DNA of 64,000 nucleotides from Hanstruepera marina. Lineage in GTDB: Bacteria > Bacteroidota > Bacteroidia > Flavobacteriales > Flavobacteriaceae. The position numbers and the translations under genes are program-made. The notes under the pieces are model-generated. The model had not been told where the DNA came from. It ran no database searches and saw nothing but the letters and a program-made list of their open reading frames with translations. The stretch is taken from positions 1,344,001 to 1,408,000 of the forward strand of contig NZ_JAINVX010000001.1 of the NCBI RefSeq assembly GCF_019880635.1, read 5' to 3'. Positions 1 through 10,637 of the stretch are shown here, in pieces. Position 1 is the first letter of the stretch. Every line of letters starts with the position of its first letter.

Positions 1-2032
1 TAGAACCGTAAGATACTAATGTAATGTCCTGACCTTCACGAATGGTTTCAACTACACCAAGTGGTGTTTTAAATTCGCCAAGGTTGGTTGGCATTTTTTC
101 TTTTAAACGATAGCCATTCAAGCACTCGACAATCAAGCCAGGTTCATCACTTTCTAATAGTGTGTTGTAAAACCCAGCTGCTTTGGTCATGTTTCTAGGA
201 ACTAGCACGTGAATTCCACGGACTAAATTAATAATGCCTCCCATTTGCGAGCCAGAATGCCATATACCTTCCAATCTGTGTCCACGAGTTCTTATAATTA
301 ATGGGGCTTTTTGGCGTCCTTTGGTCCTGTATTGCAAGGTTGCCAAATCATCACTCATTATTTGGAGCGCATAGAGAATATAATCTAAATACTGAATTTC
401 TGCAATTGGCCTAAGGCCTCTCATGGCCATTCCTATACCTTGACCAAGAATAGTGGCCTCACGTATACCAACATCCGACACACGTAATTCACCATATTTT
501 TCCTGCATACCTTCCAAACCTTGGTTTACGTCACCAATATGACCGGCATCTTCACCAAAGACTAATGTTTCAGGGTATTTGCTGAAAATGGCATCAAAAT
601 TATCACGTATTACCAATCTGGCATCTACTTCTTCAGCATTGTCATTGTAGGTTGGTTTTACTTCTGAAACATTTAAAGCTGAATTTTCAGACTCTGAATA
701 TAAATGTGAACTGTATTTAGGTTGAATGGCAGAAATGTAATTGTTAATCCAATTAACCAAATTAGTTTTAGCATCAGATGATTCGCTAACTACATACCTT
801 AAAGCCTTTCGAGCAGTAGATAGTATCTCTTTTCTAATAGGTTCTTTTAATTCAGCTAAATCATTATTAAGCTTTTCTATGAACACCTTGTTTGAGCTTG
901 AATTGGCTACCTCTTTTAATAGAGCAACCAATTCGTTTTGTTCATCTTTTAAGGGCTTTGTAAAGGCAGTCCAAGCCGCTTTTTTACCATCGCGAACTTG
1001 TTTTTTAATGTCTTTTTCTATGTCTTTTAACTCTTCATCTGTAGCAATGCTATTGGCAATCATCCAATCGCGTAATTGGGTATTACAGTCGTATTCTGCT
1101 TCCCAAGCTAAACGATTTTCATCTTTATAGCGTTCATGCGAACCAGAAGTAGAGTGTCCTTGTGGTTGCGTTAATTCTTGAACATGTATTAAAACAGGAA
1201 CATGTTCTTCGCGAGCAATTTGAGAAGCTTTTTGATAGGTTTCTATAAGTGAAGCATAATCCCAACCTTTCACGCGAAGTATTTCAAAACCATTGTTGTT
1301 TTCGTCGCGTTGAAAACCTTTTAATATTTCAGAAATATTTTCTTTTGTAGTTTGGTGCCTGGCATGGACGGAAATACCATACTCGTCATCCCACACGCTC
1401 ATAACCATAGGTACTTGTAAAACACCAGCCGCATTTATGGTTTCAAAAAACAAACCTTCGCTAGTACTAGCATTTCCAATAGTTCCCCAAGCTACTTCAT
1501 TTCCGTTTACAGAAAAATTTGTAGTATCAATACCCTTAACATTTCTGTATATTTTTGAAGCTTGAGCTAACCCTAGTAATCTTGGCATTTGACCAGCAGT
1601 GGGTGAAATATCAGCACTAGAATTTTTTTGTTTTGTTAAATTTTTCCAGTTACCGTGTTCATCCAAACTATGAGTTGCAAAATGACCACCCATTTGTCTT
1701 CCGGCAGACATAGGTTCTTCCTTTAAATCGGTATTGGCATACAATCCTGCAAAAAACTGCTCGATATTTAATTCGCCTATAGCCATCATAAAGGTTTGAT
1801 CACGATAATAACCCGAACGGAAATCTCCGTTTTCAAAAGCTTTGGCTAGAGCCAATTGAGGGACTTCCTTACCGTCACCAAAAATACCAAACTTGGCTTT
1901 ACCTGTAAGAACTTCTCGTCTTCCTAGAAGACTACACTCACGTGATGTGACAGCAATTTTGTAATCGTTTAAAACTTCTGTTTTAAAGTCTTCAAAAGAC
2001 AAGTCTTTTTTTGTTTCAGGATTTGTTTGCAT
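1..2032 (-). CDS. Fused 2-oxoacid dehydrogenase E1 alpha/beta (partial)
   Basis: About 677 residues are visible; the C-terminus lies beyond the window edge. The N-terminal half (about residues 1-400) is an E1-alpha fold, with a TPP-region stretch reading GNASTSEG. The C-terminal part (from about residue 430) is an E1-beta transketolase-like domain with LVFGEDAG, AEIQYLDY and RTRGH. Such fused enzymes decarboxylate branched-chain or related 2-oxoacids and pass the acyl group to an E2 lipoyl protein in the cytoplasm. By family length I estimate about 100-120 residues are missing. The canonical GDG of the TPP motif reads GNA here. A -7 element (TACCTTTG) and a TTG 20 bp further upstream precede the start, so it probably has its own promoter. 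Substrate is inferred. Confidence 0.9.
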   Translation of the reverse strand, partial: MQTNPETKKDLSFEDFKTEVLNDYKIAVTSRECSLLGRREVLTGKAKFGIFGDGKEVPQLALAKAFENGDFRSGYYRDQTFMMAIGELNIEQFFAGLYANTDLKEEPMSAGRQMGGHFATHSLDEHGNWKNLTKQKNSSADISPTAGQMPRLLGLAQASKIYRNVKGIDTTNFSVNGNEVAWGTIGNASTSEGLFFETINAAGVLQVPMVMSVWDDEYGISVHARHQTTKENISEILKGFQRDENNNGFEILRVKGWDYASLIETYQKASQIAREEHVPVLIHVQELTQPQGHSTSGSHERYKDENRLAWEAEYDCNTQLRDWMIANSIATDEELKDIEKDIKKQVRDGKKAAWTAFTKPLKDEQNELVALLKEVANSSSNKVFIEKLNNDLAELKEPIRKEILSTARKALRYVVSESSDAKTNLVNWINNYISAIQPKYSSHLYSESENSALNVSEVKPTYNDNAEEVDARLVIRDNFDAIFSKYPETLVFGEDAGHIGDVNQGLEGMQEKYGELRVSDVGIREATILGQGIGMAMRGLRPIAEIQYLDYILYALQIMSDDLATLQYRTKGRQKAPLIIRTRGHRLEGIWHSGSQMGGIINLVRGIHVLVPRNMTKAAGFYNTLLESDEPGLIVECLNGYRLKEKMPTNLGEFKTPLGVVETIREGQDITLVSYGS

Positions 2033-2051
2033 AAGGTGTAAGGTATTTTTG

Positions 2052-2082
2052 CAAAGGTAGCTAATATTGGCAAGATTTGCAA
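2052..2082 (-). promoter_or_regulatory. Bacteroidota-type promoter for the E1 gene
   Basis: On the minus strand TTG, a 20-bp spacer, then TACCTTTG. This fits the -33 TTG / -7 TAnnTTTG pattern of the Bacteroidota primary sigma factor and lies about 20 bp before the ATG at 2032. Confidence 0.55.
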
Positions 2083-2199
2083 TGTCAATTTATGTTATAA
2101 AATTGATAATATTTTCGAAAAACATTGTTTTTATTGCGATATTTTCAATAAAAATAAAATTCTGGCATTTTCATTAGGAATAATGTATTGGATTTGGGT

Positions 2200-5037
2200 T
2201 TAATACCAGCGTCTTGAAAATAAACCTAATAGTGTTTTAAAGTCTAGGGTTACAATAAACCGAATTCTTTCAGCATAATTGGATTCGGCTATTTCCCAAC
2301 CTAAATTTGAGTAAACGGGAAAGTAAAGTTCAAAGTAATCTTCAACTAGACTAACTCGTATGCCTGAATCGTAAACAAATTCAGCATTTGTTCCCTTGTT
2401 TTTAACAAAGCCAAGATCGCCATAGGCAAAAATATACTTCCAAATGGTAACACTTCCATTAGCTGTTGTTATCCATTGATTGGCAAATGCAGGGTTTAAT
2501 TGCGATTTAAACCCTCCTTCAGCAATTATTAATTGCTGGCTGAATAATCCTGAACTTTCAGAACGTCCGTAGTAGTTATAATCAAACAGATAATCGGTTG
2601 GTCTATCTAGTGCAAAGCTAAAATAGTCAGAATCGGTGCTGGTTTTATTGTTTAAAAATATTCCCGCAAAAAAGCGAATGTTATATTGTCTGTTGCGTTC
2701 GGTTAATTTACGGTATTCATAGTTTAAGGCTAGCTTGCTAAATTTATCTGATATTTGAAAATCAGCGAACCACGACGAGTAGTTGATTAAATCTCTATCT
2801 ACATGGCTATAGCGCGCATTAAAAACGCCATAATTAGGTTCTTCGGTTTCGTTAATATTGGTAGGATTGGGGTTCTCATCTCTATTTATACCCACATAAC
2901 GTACCGTTAAATAGTCTCTTTTATTAGAGCGTAAATTACTCTTATCCCTAAATTGGAAAACAACACCAGGTGTCAGTTTCAGAACAAAGAGGTCTTCAGC
3001 GTAACTAGAGTAACTAAAACCACCACCGTATCGTACTAAAAACATATTGGAATCACTTCTAATGTACTGGTTATATACTATAGAGGCAGATCCAGTTAAA
3101 GATTGTGATCGCAATCCGTATTGTGGAGAAATTTGATAATTAAGGGCTTTTTTAAGAACTGTTTTGTTATAGGCTTTAACACCTAGTACAAATCCATCAT
3201 AAATGTTATTGAATTCAACTAAAGGCATTAAGAATACTTGATTGTATTTTTGATCCTCAATATCTTTAAATAGTCTGAATTGTACAGGCCTGTTAAATAG
3301 TGCTTTGGTTAATGTTTTAGTGTTGTTGCGTAAGTTGAATTCCGGAATAGCTTGATCGTGGTTTAAAACCAATTTTGTTAAACCATCGTCATAAATTTTA
3401 ATTGTGGTTGTATCTATTACATTATCGACCCATAATTTTGATTTTACTAAATCGCCGGTCATCGCAAACAGCGAAATAGGGACTACTGCATTAGTGTTAT
3501 TTTTTATGGTTACTTCAACAGAATCGCCAATTCGTTCAGCTTTACTTATAGTATAATCTATAATTTTGTTGGTCTTTAAATAATCGTTAAAAAACCAATC
3601 CAGGTTTTTTTTAGAATTGGATTCTAACAATGCTTTAAAGTCTTCTGTATGGGTTTCCTTTAATTTTTGAGTTGCTAAATACTCTTTAATCGTGCTTTCA
3701 ACAACTTGATTTTGTAAGTAAGAATTTAAATAGTTAAGCCCTACACCAGCTTTATACTTATTGGCAATATTTTCATTGAACTTTAATAATGAATCCTTTT
3801 GCAAAAGTAAGGGCTGATCTAAATTTCCTCTGGCCATGTGCATATACAAAAAAGGATATTGTGCATTGAATTTCAATTGGGCTGCATGAAATGATTTAAG
3901 CCCCCAAATTTTGGAAAGGGTTCCAGCGAGTTTCATGTTAGGGTAGTATTCGTCTACATATTTCATTAGGTAATATGTTTGAATACCATCAAAAATCCAT
4001 TGGTCTTCTCTTGGATTGATGAGTAAAATATTTTCTAAATAGTTGTGTAAAGCTGTTTTTAATATTTTTAATTCATACTGAAAATCATCAGGAAACGGTC
4101 TAATAAAATCGGGTAGTAAATTTAATCCGTAAATAGGACTCTTTTTATAATCAACATTTGTAATCAATAATTTTTCATGTGGATATGACCCCAGATTATG
4201 TGACAGAAAAGCAGCTATATTATCTGTTATAAGTGCTTTGTTTAAAGGATTGAGTTCTTCGTCGTCAACATTGGATACAACGGAAAAAAAATCTGTTTTA
4301 ACATACCTGAAAACAGGTTGTTTACTTAAAACCAATTTTGAATTTATTCGATTTTCACCTCTAAAAACAAAAACTTTAGAGCTATCAATTTGGTTAAAAT
4401 CAAATTCGTTTAGTTCAGATTCCACATAAAAATAATCAGGGCATTTAACCTCAAGACGAATATCAGATTTAGGGACAAATGAATCATCTAAATCTTTATT
4501 GCTACTGTACTGCCATTTCCCATTATAAATTGCTGGAGTTATATACCAATACCGCAAATTGTAATTACCATCAGTAGCAATACCATATCTGGTAAACTTA
4601 TCATTAGGGATTTGAACAATATAATTTAAGTTAAGGGTATATGAACTATTTGGCAGCAAAGGTTCAGATAAATTCACCTTAACAACGTCAATCTGGTCTT
4701 TTAATCTATCAAACTCAACATCCTTATTGTTTTGTTTTAATTCTGTAATTACGGTATAACCACGGTCTTCATTTTTTGCAAAATGGAACTCGGTTTTAAA
4801 TTCTTCGGCAAATCGTTTTGCCAAAGGTGTACTTTTAGTTGAATAGCTATTGCTCCAATCGTTTAGATAAACCGTGTATAGTGTATCGTTAGTTGTATTG
4901 TAATAGGTTATCTCTTGCGAAATTTTAATTTGATTGTTATGAACATTAAAATCGGCCTTAATATCCATAGCATTTTGACTTATTACCCAAAAAGGGCATA
5001 AGATTAAAAAGAGTTTTATGGCAGATTTTAAATTCAA
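2200..5037 (-). CDS. M1 aminopeptidase-like outer-membrane protein, zinc motif lost
   Basis: 945 residues. A signal peptide (about 1-20) precedes an M1-peptidase-like N-terminal beta domain (about 25-250) and a gluzincin-like helical domain (about 300-500). The C-terminal 350 or so residues are rich in alternating aromatic strands and look like an outer-membrane beta-barrel. The zinc motif HEXXH of M1 enzymes is absent: at the expected place the sequence reads LHNYLENILL, and the downstream NEGFA-type segment reads FDGIQTYY. A proteolytic role is therefore doubtful; a binding or surface-assembly role is possible but unproven. The start overlaps the stop of the upstream nuclease gene by 4 bp, so the two are co-transcribed. 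It is the last gene of the uvrA run. Confidence 0.75.
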   Translation of the reverse strand: MNLKSAIKLFLILCPFWVISQNAMDIKADFNVHNNQIKISQEITYYNTTNDTLYTVYLNDWSNSYSTKSTPLAKRFAEEFKTEFHFAKNEDRGYTVITELKQNNKDVEFDRLKDQIDVVKVNLSEPLLPNSSYTLNLNYIVQIPNDKFTRYGIATDGNYNLRYWYITPAIYNGKWQYSSNKDLDDSFVPKSDIRLEVKCPDYFYVESELNEFDFNQIDSSKVFVFRGENRINSKLVLSKQPVFRYVKTDFFSVVSNVDDEELNPLNKALITDNIAAFLSHNLGSYPHEKLLITNVDYKKSPIYGLNLLPDFIRPFPDDFQYELKILKTALHNYLENILLINPREDQWIFDGIQTYYLMKYVDEYYPNMKLAGTLSKIWGLKSFHAAQLKFNAQYPFLYMHMARGNLDQPLLLQKDSLLKFNENIANKYKAGVGLNYLNSYLQNQVVESTIKEYLATQKLKETHTEDFKALLESNSKKNLDWFFNDYLKTNKIIDYTISKAERIGDSVEVTIKNNTNAVVPISLFAMTGDLVKSKLWVDNVIDTTTIKIYDDGLTKLVLNHDQAIPEFNLRNNTKTLTKALFNRPVQFRLFKDIEDQKYNQVFLMPLVEFNNIYDGFVLGVKAYNKTVLKKALNYQISPQYGLRSQSLTGSASIVYNQYIRSDSNMFLVRYGGGFSYSSYAEDLFVLKLTPGVVFQFRDKSNLRSNKRDYLTVRYVGINRDENPNPTNINETEEPNYGVFNARYSHVDRDLINYSSWFADFQISDKFSKLALNYEYRKLTERNRQYNIRFFAGIFLNNKTSTDSDYFSFALDRPTDYLFDYNYYGRSESSGLFSQQLIIAEGGFKSQLNPAFANQWITTANGSVTIWKYIFAYGDLGFVKNKGTNAEFVYDSGIRVSLVEDYFELYFPVYSNLGWEIAESNYAERIRFIVTLDFKTLLGLFSRRWY

Positions 5038-6305
5038 TTAACTTTTACAAATTTTATGGGGTTACTAATGGATTTGCTAGCACTTAGGTAATAAATACCA
5101 TTTGACAATCTTTCACAAGGAATGTTTATTAAATTTGAGTTAAAAAGCTTAATGGTTTTTACTTTTTGACCAATGGTATTGTAGATTGACAATTCTTCTA
5201 TATTAATGATATTATTATCAATTCTTACAATAAGGTTATCGTTAATAATATTGGAGCCAACAATTTCAATTCCGCTAGAATAAACAAACTCATTAACGTT
5301 AAGTAAAGCTTGGTCAGTTTGAATTTGAATGGTTACTGGTAAATGGTCGCTAAAGTTGTGTAATGCATCGCGAATGCTAAACGAGAAATCGGAACCGCTA
5401 CACTCAATATCGTTTATAGCTTGATTAAAACAATTACTGTTACCGTTATTGCCATATACTTTATAAGATCCATTAACATAATTTAGATTGTCATCCGTCA
5501 TAAGGTTGTTTGATGTCATTATAAAATCAAACCGATCGTCAAAACCACCAGTTGTGCCACCCATTCCTGTTTGTGTGCGAGTTGACTGTGTAAAAACATC
5601 GACATAATTTGAATTATTATGCCAACTGCCTATACGGTTTTCAGGATCGTTAAACGGAATGTTGTTCTGTGAATTTATGAACTCTTGAAAAGCGCCTTCA
5701 GAATTGGTGTAAACATTAAAATCCCCAGCAAGTATCATATGAATGGCCGAAGGGAGTGTATTTAGGTAAGCAGTTAAATCTTGTGCCATTTGCAATCTTA
5801 AGGCTTGATTTTCCGTACCGCTAGATGCTTTTAAATGACAAACAATAGTATGTAACACTACTGGATTCGTGTCTTGGTTTACCGAGTTGAGTTTTAATTC
5901 ATAATGATTAAAATCTCTAAATATAGTTGTAACAATGGTTTGATTTTCCAATATGAATTTTGAAGCGTCGTAAAACACAAGATTTTGCAAATCGTTTTGA
6001 TTGCCTATTTCATCGTCAGAAGTGTTTGGTTGAAAAACAGCCATTTCAAAATTAGGATTTACACGATCTTGAATAAGTTGTAAAATAGTGTTTGCTCCTT
6101 CTTCATTATTAAGCTCGCAAACCATAAAAATATCTGGTTTGTAATCTGATAAAATAGTCTCTAAATCGTTCAGGCGATTGGGAACAGCGTCTTCAAGGGG
6201 GAAATTAAGCAAATTATAAAACATAACATTAAAGGTCTCTTGCGAAAAACCAATAGTTATATTTAGGATATAAACTATCCAGATAATGTGCAATTTCTTT
6301 TTCAT
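5034..6305 (-). CDS. Secreted endonuclease/exonuclease/phosphatase with T9SS tail
   Basis: 423 residues. A signal peptide (about 1-22, ending GFSQ) is followed by an endonuclease/exonuclease/phosphatase domain (about 25-330). The catalytic signatures are visible: CELNNEEG (metal-binding Glu), LAGDFN (Asp/Asn) and FSDHLPV (final Asp-His). The last 80 or so residues (SIYNTIGQKV, then LSNGIYYL near the end) form a type A Por secretion-system sorting domain, so the protein is probably exported by T9SS and acts at the cell surface or outside. It sits 22 bp after the LOG gene and overlaps the next gene by 4 bp. The substrate, nucleic acid or phosphoester, cannot be told. Confidence 0.87.
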   Translation of the reverse strand: MKKKLHIIWIVYILNITIGFSQETFNVMFYNLLNFPLEDAVPNRLNDLETILSDYKPDIFMVCELNNEEGANTILQLIQDRVNPNFEMAVFQPNTSDDEIGNQNDLQNLVFYDASKFILENQTIVTTIFRDFNHYELKLNSVNQDTNPVVLHTIVCHLKASSGTENQALRLQMAQDLTAYLNTLPSAIHMILAGDFNVYTNSEGAFQEFINSQNNIPFNDPENRIGSWHNNSNYVDVFTQSTRTQTGMGGTTGGFDDRFDFIMTSNNLMTDDNLNYVNGSYKVYGNNGNSNCFNQAINDIECSGSDFSFSIRDALHNFSDHLPVTIQIQTDQALLNVNEFVYSSGIEIVGSNIINDNLIVRIDNNIINIEELSIYNTIGQKVKTIKLFNSNLINIPCERLSNGIYYLSASKSISNPIKFVKVN

Positions 6306-6327
6306 ACTATATGTGTCGAACTTTAAT

Positions 6328-7017
6328 TTAAAAGTTCGGGCTTAATCTGTATTCCTTGTAGAAGTTATCCAGAATAGAAATAACTTCATCTGGAGTATCA
6401 ACTAAATGGATAAGATCTAAATCTTTAGCACTTATATTTTCAAATTTATTTAGCAAAGTGTTTTTTACCCAATCTAATAGTCCAGACCAAAAATCGGTTC
6501 CAACTAAAATAATAGGGAATGTTTCGATTTTATTGGTTTGAATAAGTGTCATGGCTTCAAACAGTTCATCTAAAGTACCAAATCCACCTGGCATGACTAC
6601 AAACCCTTGCGAATATTTAACAAACATAACCTTTCTAACAAAGAAATAATCGAAATCCAAACTCTTGTCGGAGTCAATATACGGGTTGTCGTGTTGCTCA
6701 AAGGGCAATTCTATGTTTAATCCTACCGAAGTTCCTCCAGCAATATGGGCTCCCTTGTTACCAGCTTCCATAATACCAGGTCCACCACCAGTTATAACAC
6801 CATAACCATGGTCTACTATTTTACAAGCGATGTCTTCTGCTAATTTGTAATATTTATGATCTGGTTTGGTACGTGCCGATCCAAATATGGAAACACAAGG
6901 ACCAATTCGACTTAATTTTTCATATCCATTTACAAACTCACCCATAATCTTAAATATGGCCCATGAGTCATTTGTTTTTATTTCATTCCAACGTTTATGA
7001 TGTTGTTCTTTTCTCAT
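6328..7017 (-). CDS. LOG-family Rossmann protein (TIGR00730)
   Basis: 229 residues, cytoplasmic. It carries the two hallmark motifs of the LOG / 'lysine decarboxylase-like' family: GGGPGIMEAGNKGA (about residue 77) and PGGFGTLDE (about residue 143). Characterised members hydrolyse nucleoside 5'-monophosphates such as cytokinin riboside phosphates to free base plus ribose phosphate; in bacteria without plant contact the physiological substrate is usually unknown. The gene starts 28 bp after uvrA and is followed 22 bp later by the secreted nuclease gene, suggesting one transcript. Family assignment is firm, role is not. Confidence 0.9.
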   Translation of the reverse strand: MRKEQHHKRWNEIKTNDSWAIFKIMGEFVNGYEKLSRIGPCVSIFGSARTKPDHKYYKLAEDIACKIVDHGYGVITGGGPGIMEAGNKGAHIAGGTSVGLNIELPFEQHDNPYIDSDKSLDFDYFFVRKVMFVKYSQGFVVMPGGFGTLDELFEAMTLIQTNKIETFPIILVGTDFWSGLLDWVKNTLLNKFENISAKDLDLIHLVDTPDEVISILDNFYKEYRLSPNF

Positions 7018-7045
7018 TTAAAATGCTTTAAAATTCGTCAACTAG

Positions 7046-9877
7046 CTAAATTAGTTCTTTTTTTAAGAATTGTGCTGTATAGCTTTTTTTATTTTTTATA
7101 ATCTCTTCTGGAGAACCTTTAGCAATAACTTCTCCACCATTTTTTCCACCTTCGTAACCAATGTCTATAATATAGTCAACTGTTTTTATAACATCTAAAT
7201 TATGTTCTATTATTAATACCGTATTGCCTTTGTCTACTAATTTATTTAATACTATCATTAAAACACGAATATCTTCAAAATGTAATCCCGTTGTGGGTTC
7301 ATCAAGAATATAAAACGTGTTTCCTGTATCGCGCTTGCTTAATTCGGTTGCTAGTTTAATACGTTGGGCTTCACCACCTGAAAGTGTTGTGCTTTGTTGC
7401 CCAAGGGTGATGTATCCTAAACCTACATCTTTTATGGTTTTTAGTTTTTTATAAATTTTAGGAATGTGCTCAAAGAAATCGACGGCCTCATTAATAGTCA
7501 TTTCTAAAACATCACTAATGGATTTTCCTTTATAACGAATTTCTAACGTTTCACGATTAAAACGTTTACCTTGGCACGTTTCACATTCTACATATACATC
7601 TGGCAGGAAATTCATTTCAATAACACGTAAACCACCACCTTGACAAGTTTCGCAGCGACCACCCTTTACATTAAAGCTAAATCGTCCAGGTTTATAACCC
7701 CTAATCATGGCTTCGGGTATTTTGGCAAATAAGCTACGAATTTCACTAAACACTCCAGTATACGTTGCAGGATTACTACGTGGTGTTCTGCCTATTGGAG
7801 ACTGGTTAATATCTATTACTTTATCAATGTGTTCTAAACCCTTAATACTTTTATAAGGCATGGGCTTTTTCACACCATTAAAGTAGTGGGCGTTCATAAT
7901 AGGGTAGAGTGTTTCGTTAATCAAGGTAGATTTACCACTTCCTGAAACTCCAGTTATACCAATCATTTTTCCTAAAGGAATATCGATGGAAACATTTTTT
8001 AAGTTGTTGCCTGTGCAGCCTTTTAGAGATAATGTTTTGCCATTCCCTTTTCGACGCTCTCTAGGAACTTCAATTTCTTTATTTCCGTTAAGATAATCTG
8101 CTGTTAGTGTATCATGGGTTTTAAGCTCTTTAGGAGGCCCTAAACTTATTATTTCACCACCATGGTTTCCAGCTTTTGGACCAATGTCAATAACATAATC
8201 AGCATGCTCAATCATATCCTTGTCATGTTCAACAACAATTACCGAATTACCAATATCACGAAGTGATACTAACGATTTTATGAGTTTTTCATTGTCCCGT
8301 TGGTGCAAGCCAATACTGGGTTCATCTAAAATATACAGAACACCAACAAGTTGGGACCCTATTTGAGTAGCCAAGCGGATACGCTGTGCTTCACCACCAG
8401 ACAAAGATTTGGAACTTCGGTTTAATGATAGGTAATCTAATCCAACATCAAGTAGAAATTGTAATCGGGTACGAATTTCTTTGGTGATTTCTTCAGAAAT
8501 CTTTTTTTGCATATCAGTTAAATGCTCATCCAAATTCTGAAACCATTGCGCTAAATCAACAATATCCTTTTGCGCAAGCTCGGCAATATTCAGATTATTA
8601 ACTTTAAAATATAACGATTCTTTACGCAGTCTAGAGCCATTGCATTCGGAGCATTTTACTTTGTCCATATAATCTTTTGCCCATCGTTTTAATGAGCTTG
8701 ACTCGGCAGATTTGTATTGGTTTTCAATAAAATTGGCTACGCCTTCAAAATCTATTTTATAATCTCGGGTAACACCAAGTGTTTTGCTTTCAACAGAAAA
8801 CTTCTCGTTGCCACCATACAAAATAACTTGTTTGGCTTCTTCAGGAATGTCTTTATAGGCATCGTTTAATGAAAAACCATAACGTTGCGCAATGGTCTCA
8901 AACTGTTTAAAAATCCAACTATTTTTTTGAGGACCATGGGGAGCCAGTGCCCCAGCATTTATTGATAGTTTGGAATTAGGTATGATTTTAGATTCATTTA
9001 TTTCATATAACGTTCCAATACCATTGCATTTAGGACACGCACCTTTTGGAGAATTGAATGAAAAATTATTGGGTTCAGGATTCGGATAGGATATTCCTGT
9101 TGAAGGACACATTAAATTTCTACTGAAGTAGCGAACATCTTGAGTGTCTTGATCTATAACCATTAGTACATCATCACCATGGTACATGGCCGTGTTTATG
9201 GTTTCCATCAAGCGTTTGTCGTTATCGGCTGAATCATCAATTTTTAGACGGTCAATTACAATTTCAATATCATGTGTTTTGTACCTATCCAGCTTCATGC
9301 CCTTTGTCAAATCACGAATTTCACCATCTGTTCTAACCTTAACAAAACCTTGTTTAGCAATTTGTTCAAACAACTCACGATAATGTCCTTTTCTTGAACG
9401 TACTACAGGAGCCAATATATTTATGCGCTTACCAGTAAACGATTCTTTTATAAGATCCTTGATTTGCTCATCGTTGTAACTCACCATTTTTTCGCCAGTG
9501 TTGTAACTGTATGCATCACTAGCCCTTGCAAACAATAAGCGCAGGAAATCATAAATCTCGGTTATGGTTCCAACAGTTGAACGTGGAGATTTACTGGTGG
9601 TTTTTTGTTCAATGGCAATAACAGGAGAAAGACCATCAATTTTATCAACATCTGGACGCTCTAAACCACCCAAAAACTGTCTGGCATACGCCGAAAAAGT
9701 TTCTATATATCGGCGTTGGCCTTCTGCATAAATGGTATCGAAAGCAAGTGACGATTTTCCACTACCTGATAAACCCGTAATTACAACTAGTTTTTCTCTG
9801 GGAATGGAAACATCAATATTTTTGAGATTATGAACGCGTGCGCCTTTAACCTCTATAAACTCTTCAAAATCACTCAT
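7046..9877 (-). CDS. uvrA: Excinuclease ABC subunit A
   Basis: 943 residues, the usual UvrA length. It is the damage-recognition ATPase of nucleotide excision repair and loads UvrB onto DNA lesions. Two ABC ATPase modules are visible, with Walker [10 protein letters not shown] near residue 33 and GVSGSGKST near 645, paired signature motifs (LSGGEAQRI, twice) and Cys pairs of the zinc modules ([24 protein letters not shown]). It heads the minus-strand run that continues into the LOG, nuclease and M1-like genes. A -7 element TACCTTTG lies about 35 bp before the start. Confidence 0.98.
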   Translation of the reverse strand: MSDFEEFIEVKGARVHNLKNIDVSIPREKLVVITGLSGSGKSSLAFDTIYAEGQRRYIETFSAYARQFLGGLERPDVDKIDGLSPVIAIEQKTTSKSPRSTVGTITEIYDFLRLLFARASDAYSYNTGEKMVSYNDEQIKDLIKESFTGKRINILAPVVRSRKGHYRELFEQIAKQGFVKVRTDGEIRDLTKGMKLDRYKTHDIEIVIDRLKIDDSADNDKRLMETINTAMYHGDDVLMVIDQDTQDVRYFSRNLMCPSTGISYPNPEPNNFSFNSPKGACPKCNGIGTLYEINESKIIPNSKLSINAGALAPHGPQKNSWIFKQFETIAQRYGFSLNDAYKDIPEEAKQVILYGGNEKFSVESKTLGVTRDYKIDFEGVANFIENQYKSAESSSLKRWAKDYMDKVKCSECNGSRLRKESLYFKVNNLNIAELAQKDIVDLAQWFQNLDEHLTDMQKKISEEITKEIRTRLQFLLDVGLDYLSLNRSSKSLSGGEAQRIRLATQIGSQLVGVLYILDEPSIGLHQRDNEKLIKSLVSLRDIGNSVIVVEHDKDMIEHADYVIDIGPKAGNHGGEIISLGPPKELKTHDTLTADYLNGNKEIEVPRERRKGNGKTLSLKGCTGNNLKNVSIDIPLGKMIGITGVSGSGKSTLINETLYPIMNAHYFNGVKKPMPYKSIKGLEHIDKVIDINQSPIGRTPRSNPATYTGVFSEIRSLFAKIPEAMIRGYKPGRFSFNVKGGRCETCQGGGLRVIEMNFLPDVYVECETCQGKRFNRETLEIRYKGKSISDVLEMTINEAVDFFEHIPKIYKKLKTIKDVGLGYITLGQQSTTLSGGEAQRIKLATELSKRDTGNTFYILDEPTTGLHFEDIRVLMIVLNKLVDKGNTVLIIEHNLDVIKTVDYIIDIGYEGGKNGGEVIAKGSPEEIIKNKKSYTAQFLKKELI

Positions 9878-9910
9878 TTTTCAATACAACCTGTTAATTT
9901 GGCAAAGTTG

Positions 9911-9918
9911 CAAAGGTA
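9911..9918 (-). promoter_or_regulatory. -7 promoter element of uvrA
   Basis: TACCTTTG on the minus strand (TAnnTTTG consensus), 34 bp upstream of the uvrA ATG. The -33 half is unclear. Confidence 0.45.
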
Positions 9919-10077
9919 TTCAATTTGCTTGTAAAAATGAAGTCCGTTATGATTGGCTTAAGAATTTCTTTAACAAAAGAACTATGCGGATAAATAGTTA
10001 CTTTTATTAACCAAATAGACTTTTAAATTGAATTAAAAGTTTTAGTTTTAGACATCCATTTTTTTGAAAACTTATAT

Positions 10078-10629
10078 ATGGGAAAACAGTATAGTGAAAT
10101 ACCTGATAAGCAAATTGAATTTATAAAGCATCAAAAATTATTTTTTGTAGGTACTGCTGCCAATGATGGTCGTGTAAACATTTCTCCTAAAGGGATGGAT
10201 ACGTTTCGCGTAATAAACTCCAAAAAAATTGTGTGGTTAAATTTAACAGGAAGTGGTAACGAAACAGCAGCACATTTACTTAAAAGCAATAGAATGACCA
10301 TTATGTTTTGTGCTTTTGAGGGTAAACCCAATATTTTAAGGCTGTATGGGCAAGCTAGAATATACCATAATATTGATGCCGAGTATAGTCAATATATAAA
10401 CCTATTTCCAAATATTGCTGGCTCGCGACAAATAATAGAATTAGATGTTGATTTGGTTCAAACATCCTGTGGTTATGCTGTGCCTTATATGGATTTTAAA
10501 GAGGAACGCAATCAGTTAAAAGTTTCCATGGAGAAGAAAGGTGAAGATAGAATTAAAACGTATTGGGAAGAAAAAAACGCACAAAGTATTGATGGTTTTA
10601 AAACTGAAATTGAAAAGAATTTAAAATAA
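10078..10629 (+). CDS. Pyridoxamine 5'-phosphate oxidase family protein
   Basis: 183 residues, cytoplasmic. The FMN-binding split-barrel pattern is seen in the first 130 residues (FFVGTAANDGRVNISPKGMD, then IVWLNLTGSGNETAAHL). This subgroup binds FMN or haem-like cofactors and often acts as a general flavin reductase or oxidoreductase, not as true PdxH. The gene is divergent from uvrA and is followed 8 bp later by a small unknown gene, with which it probably forms a transcript. The specific substrate is unknown. Confidence 0.85.
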   Translation: MGKQYSEIPDKQIEFIKHQKLFFVGTAANDGRVNISPKGMDTFRVINSKKIVWLNLTGSGNETAAHLLKSNRMTIMFCAFEGKPNILRLYGQARIYHNIDAEYSQYINLFPNIAGSRQIIELDVDLVQTSCGYAVPYMDFKEERNQLKVSMEKKGEDRIKTYWEEKNAQSIDGFKTEIEKNLK

Positions 10630-10637
10630 AAACAAAT

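Noticed and set aside
741-1130. Plus-strand open frame of 129 codons
   Set aside because: It is the reverse shadow of the fused E1 dehydrogenase, whose frame is continuous and conserved on the minus strand.
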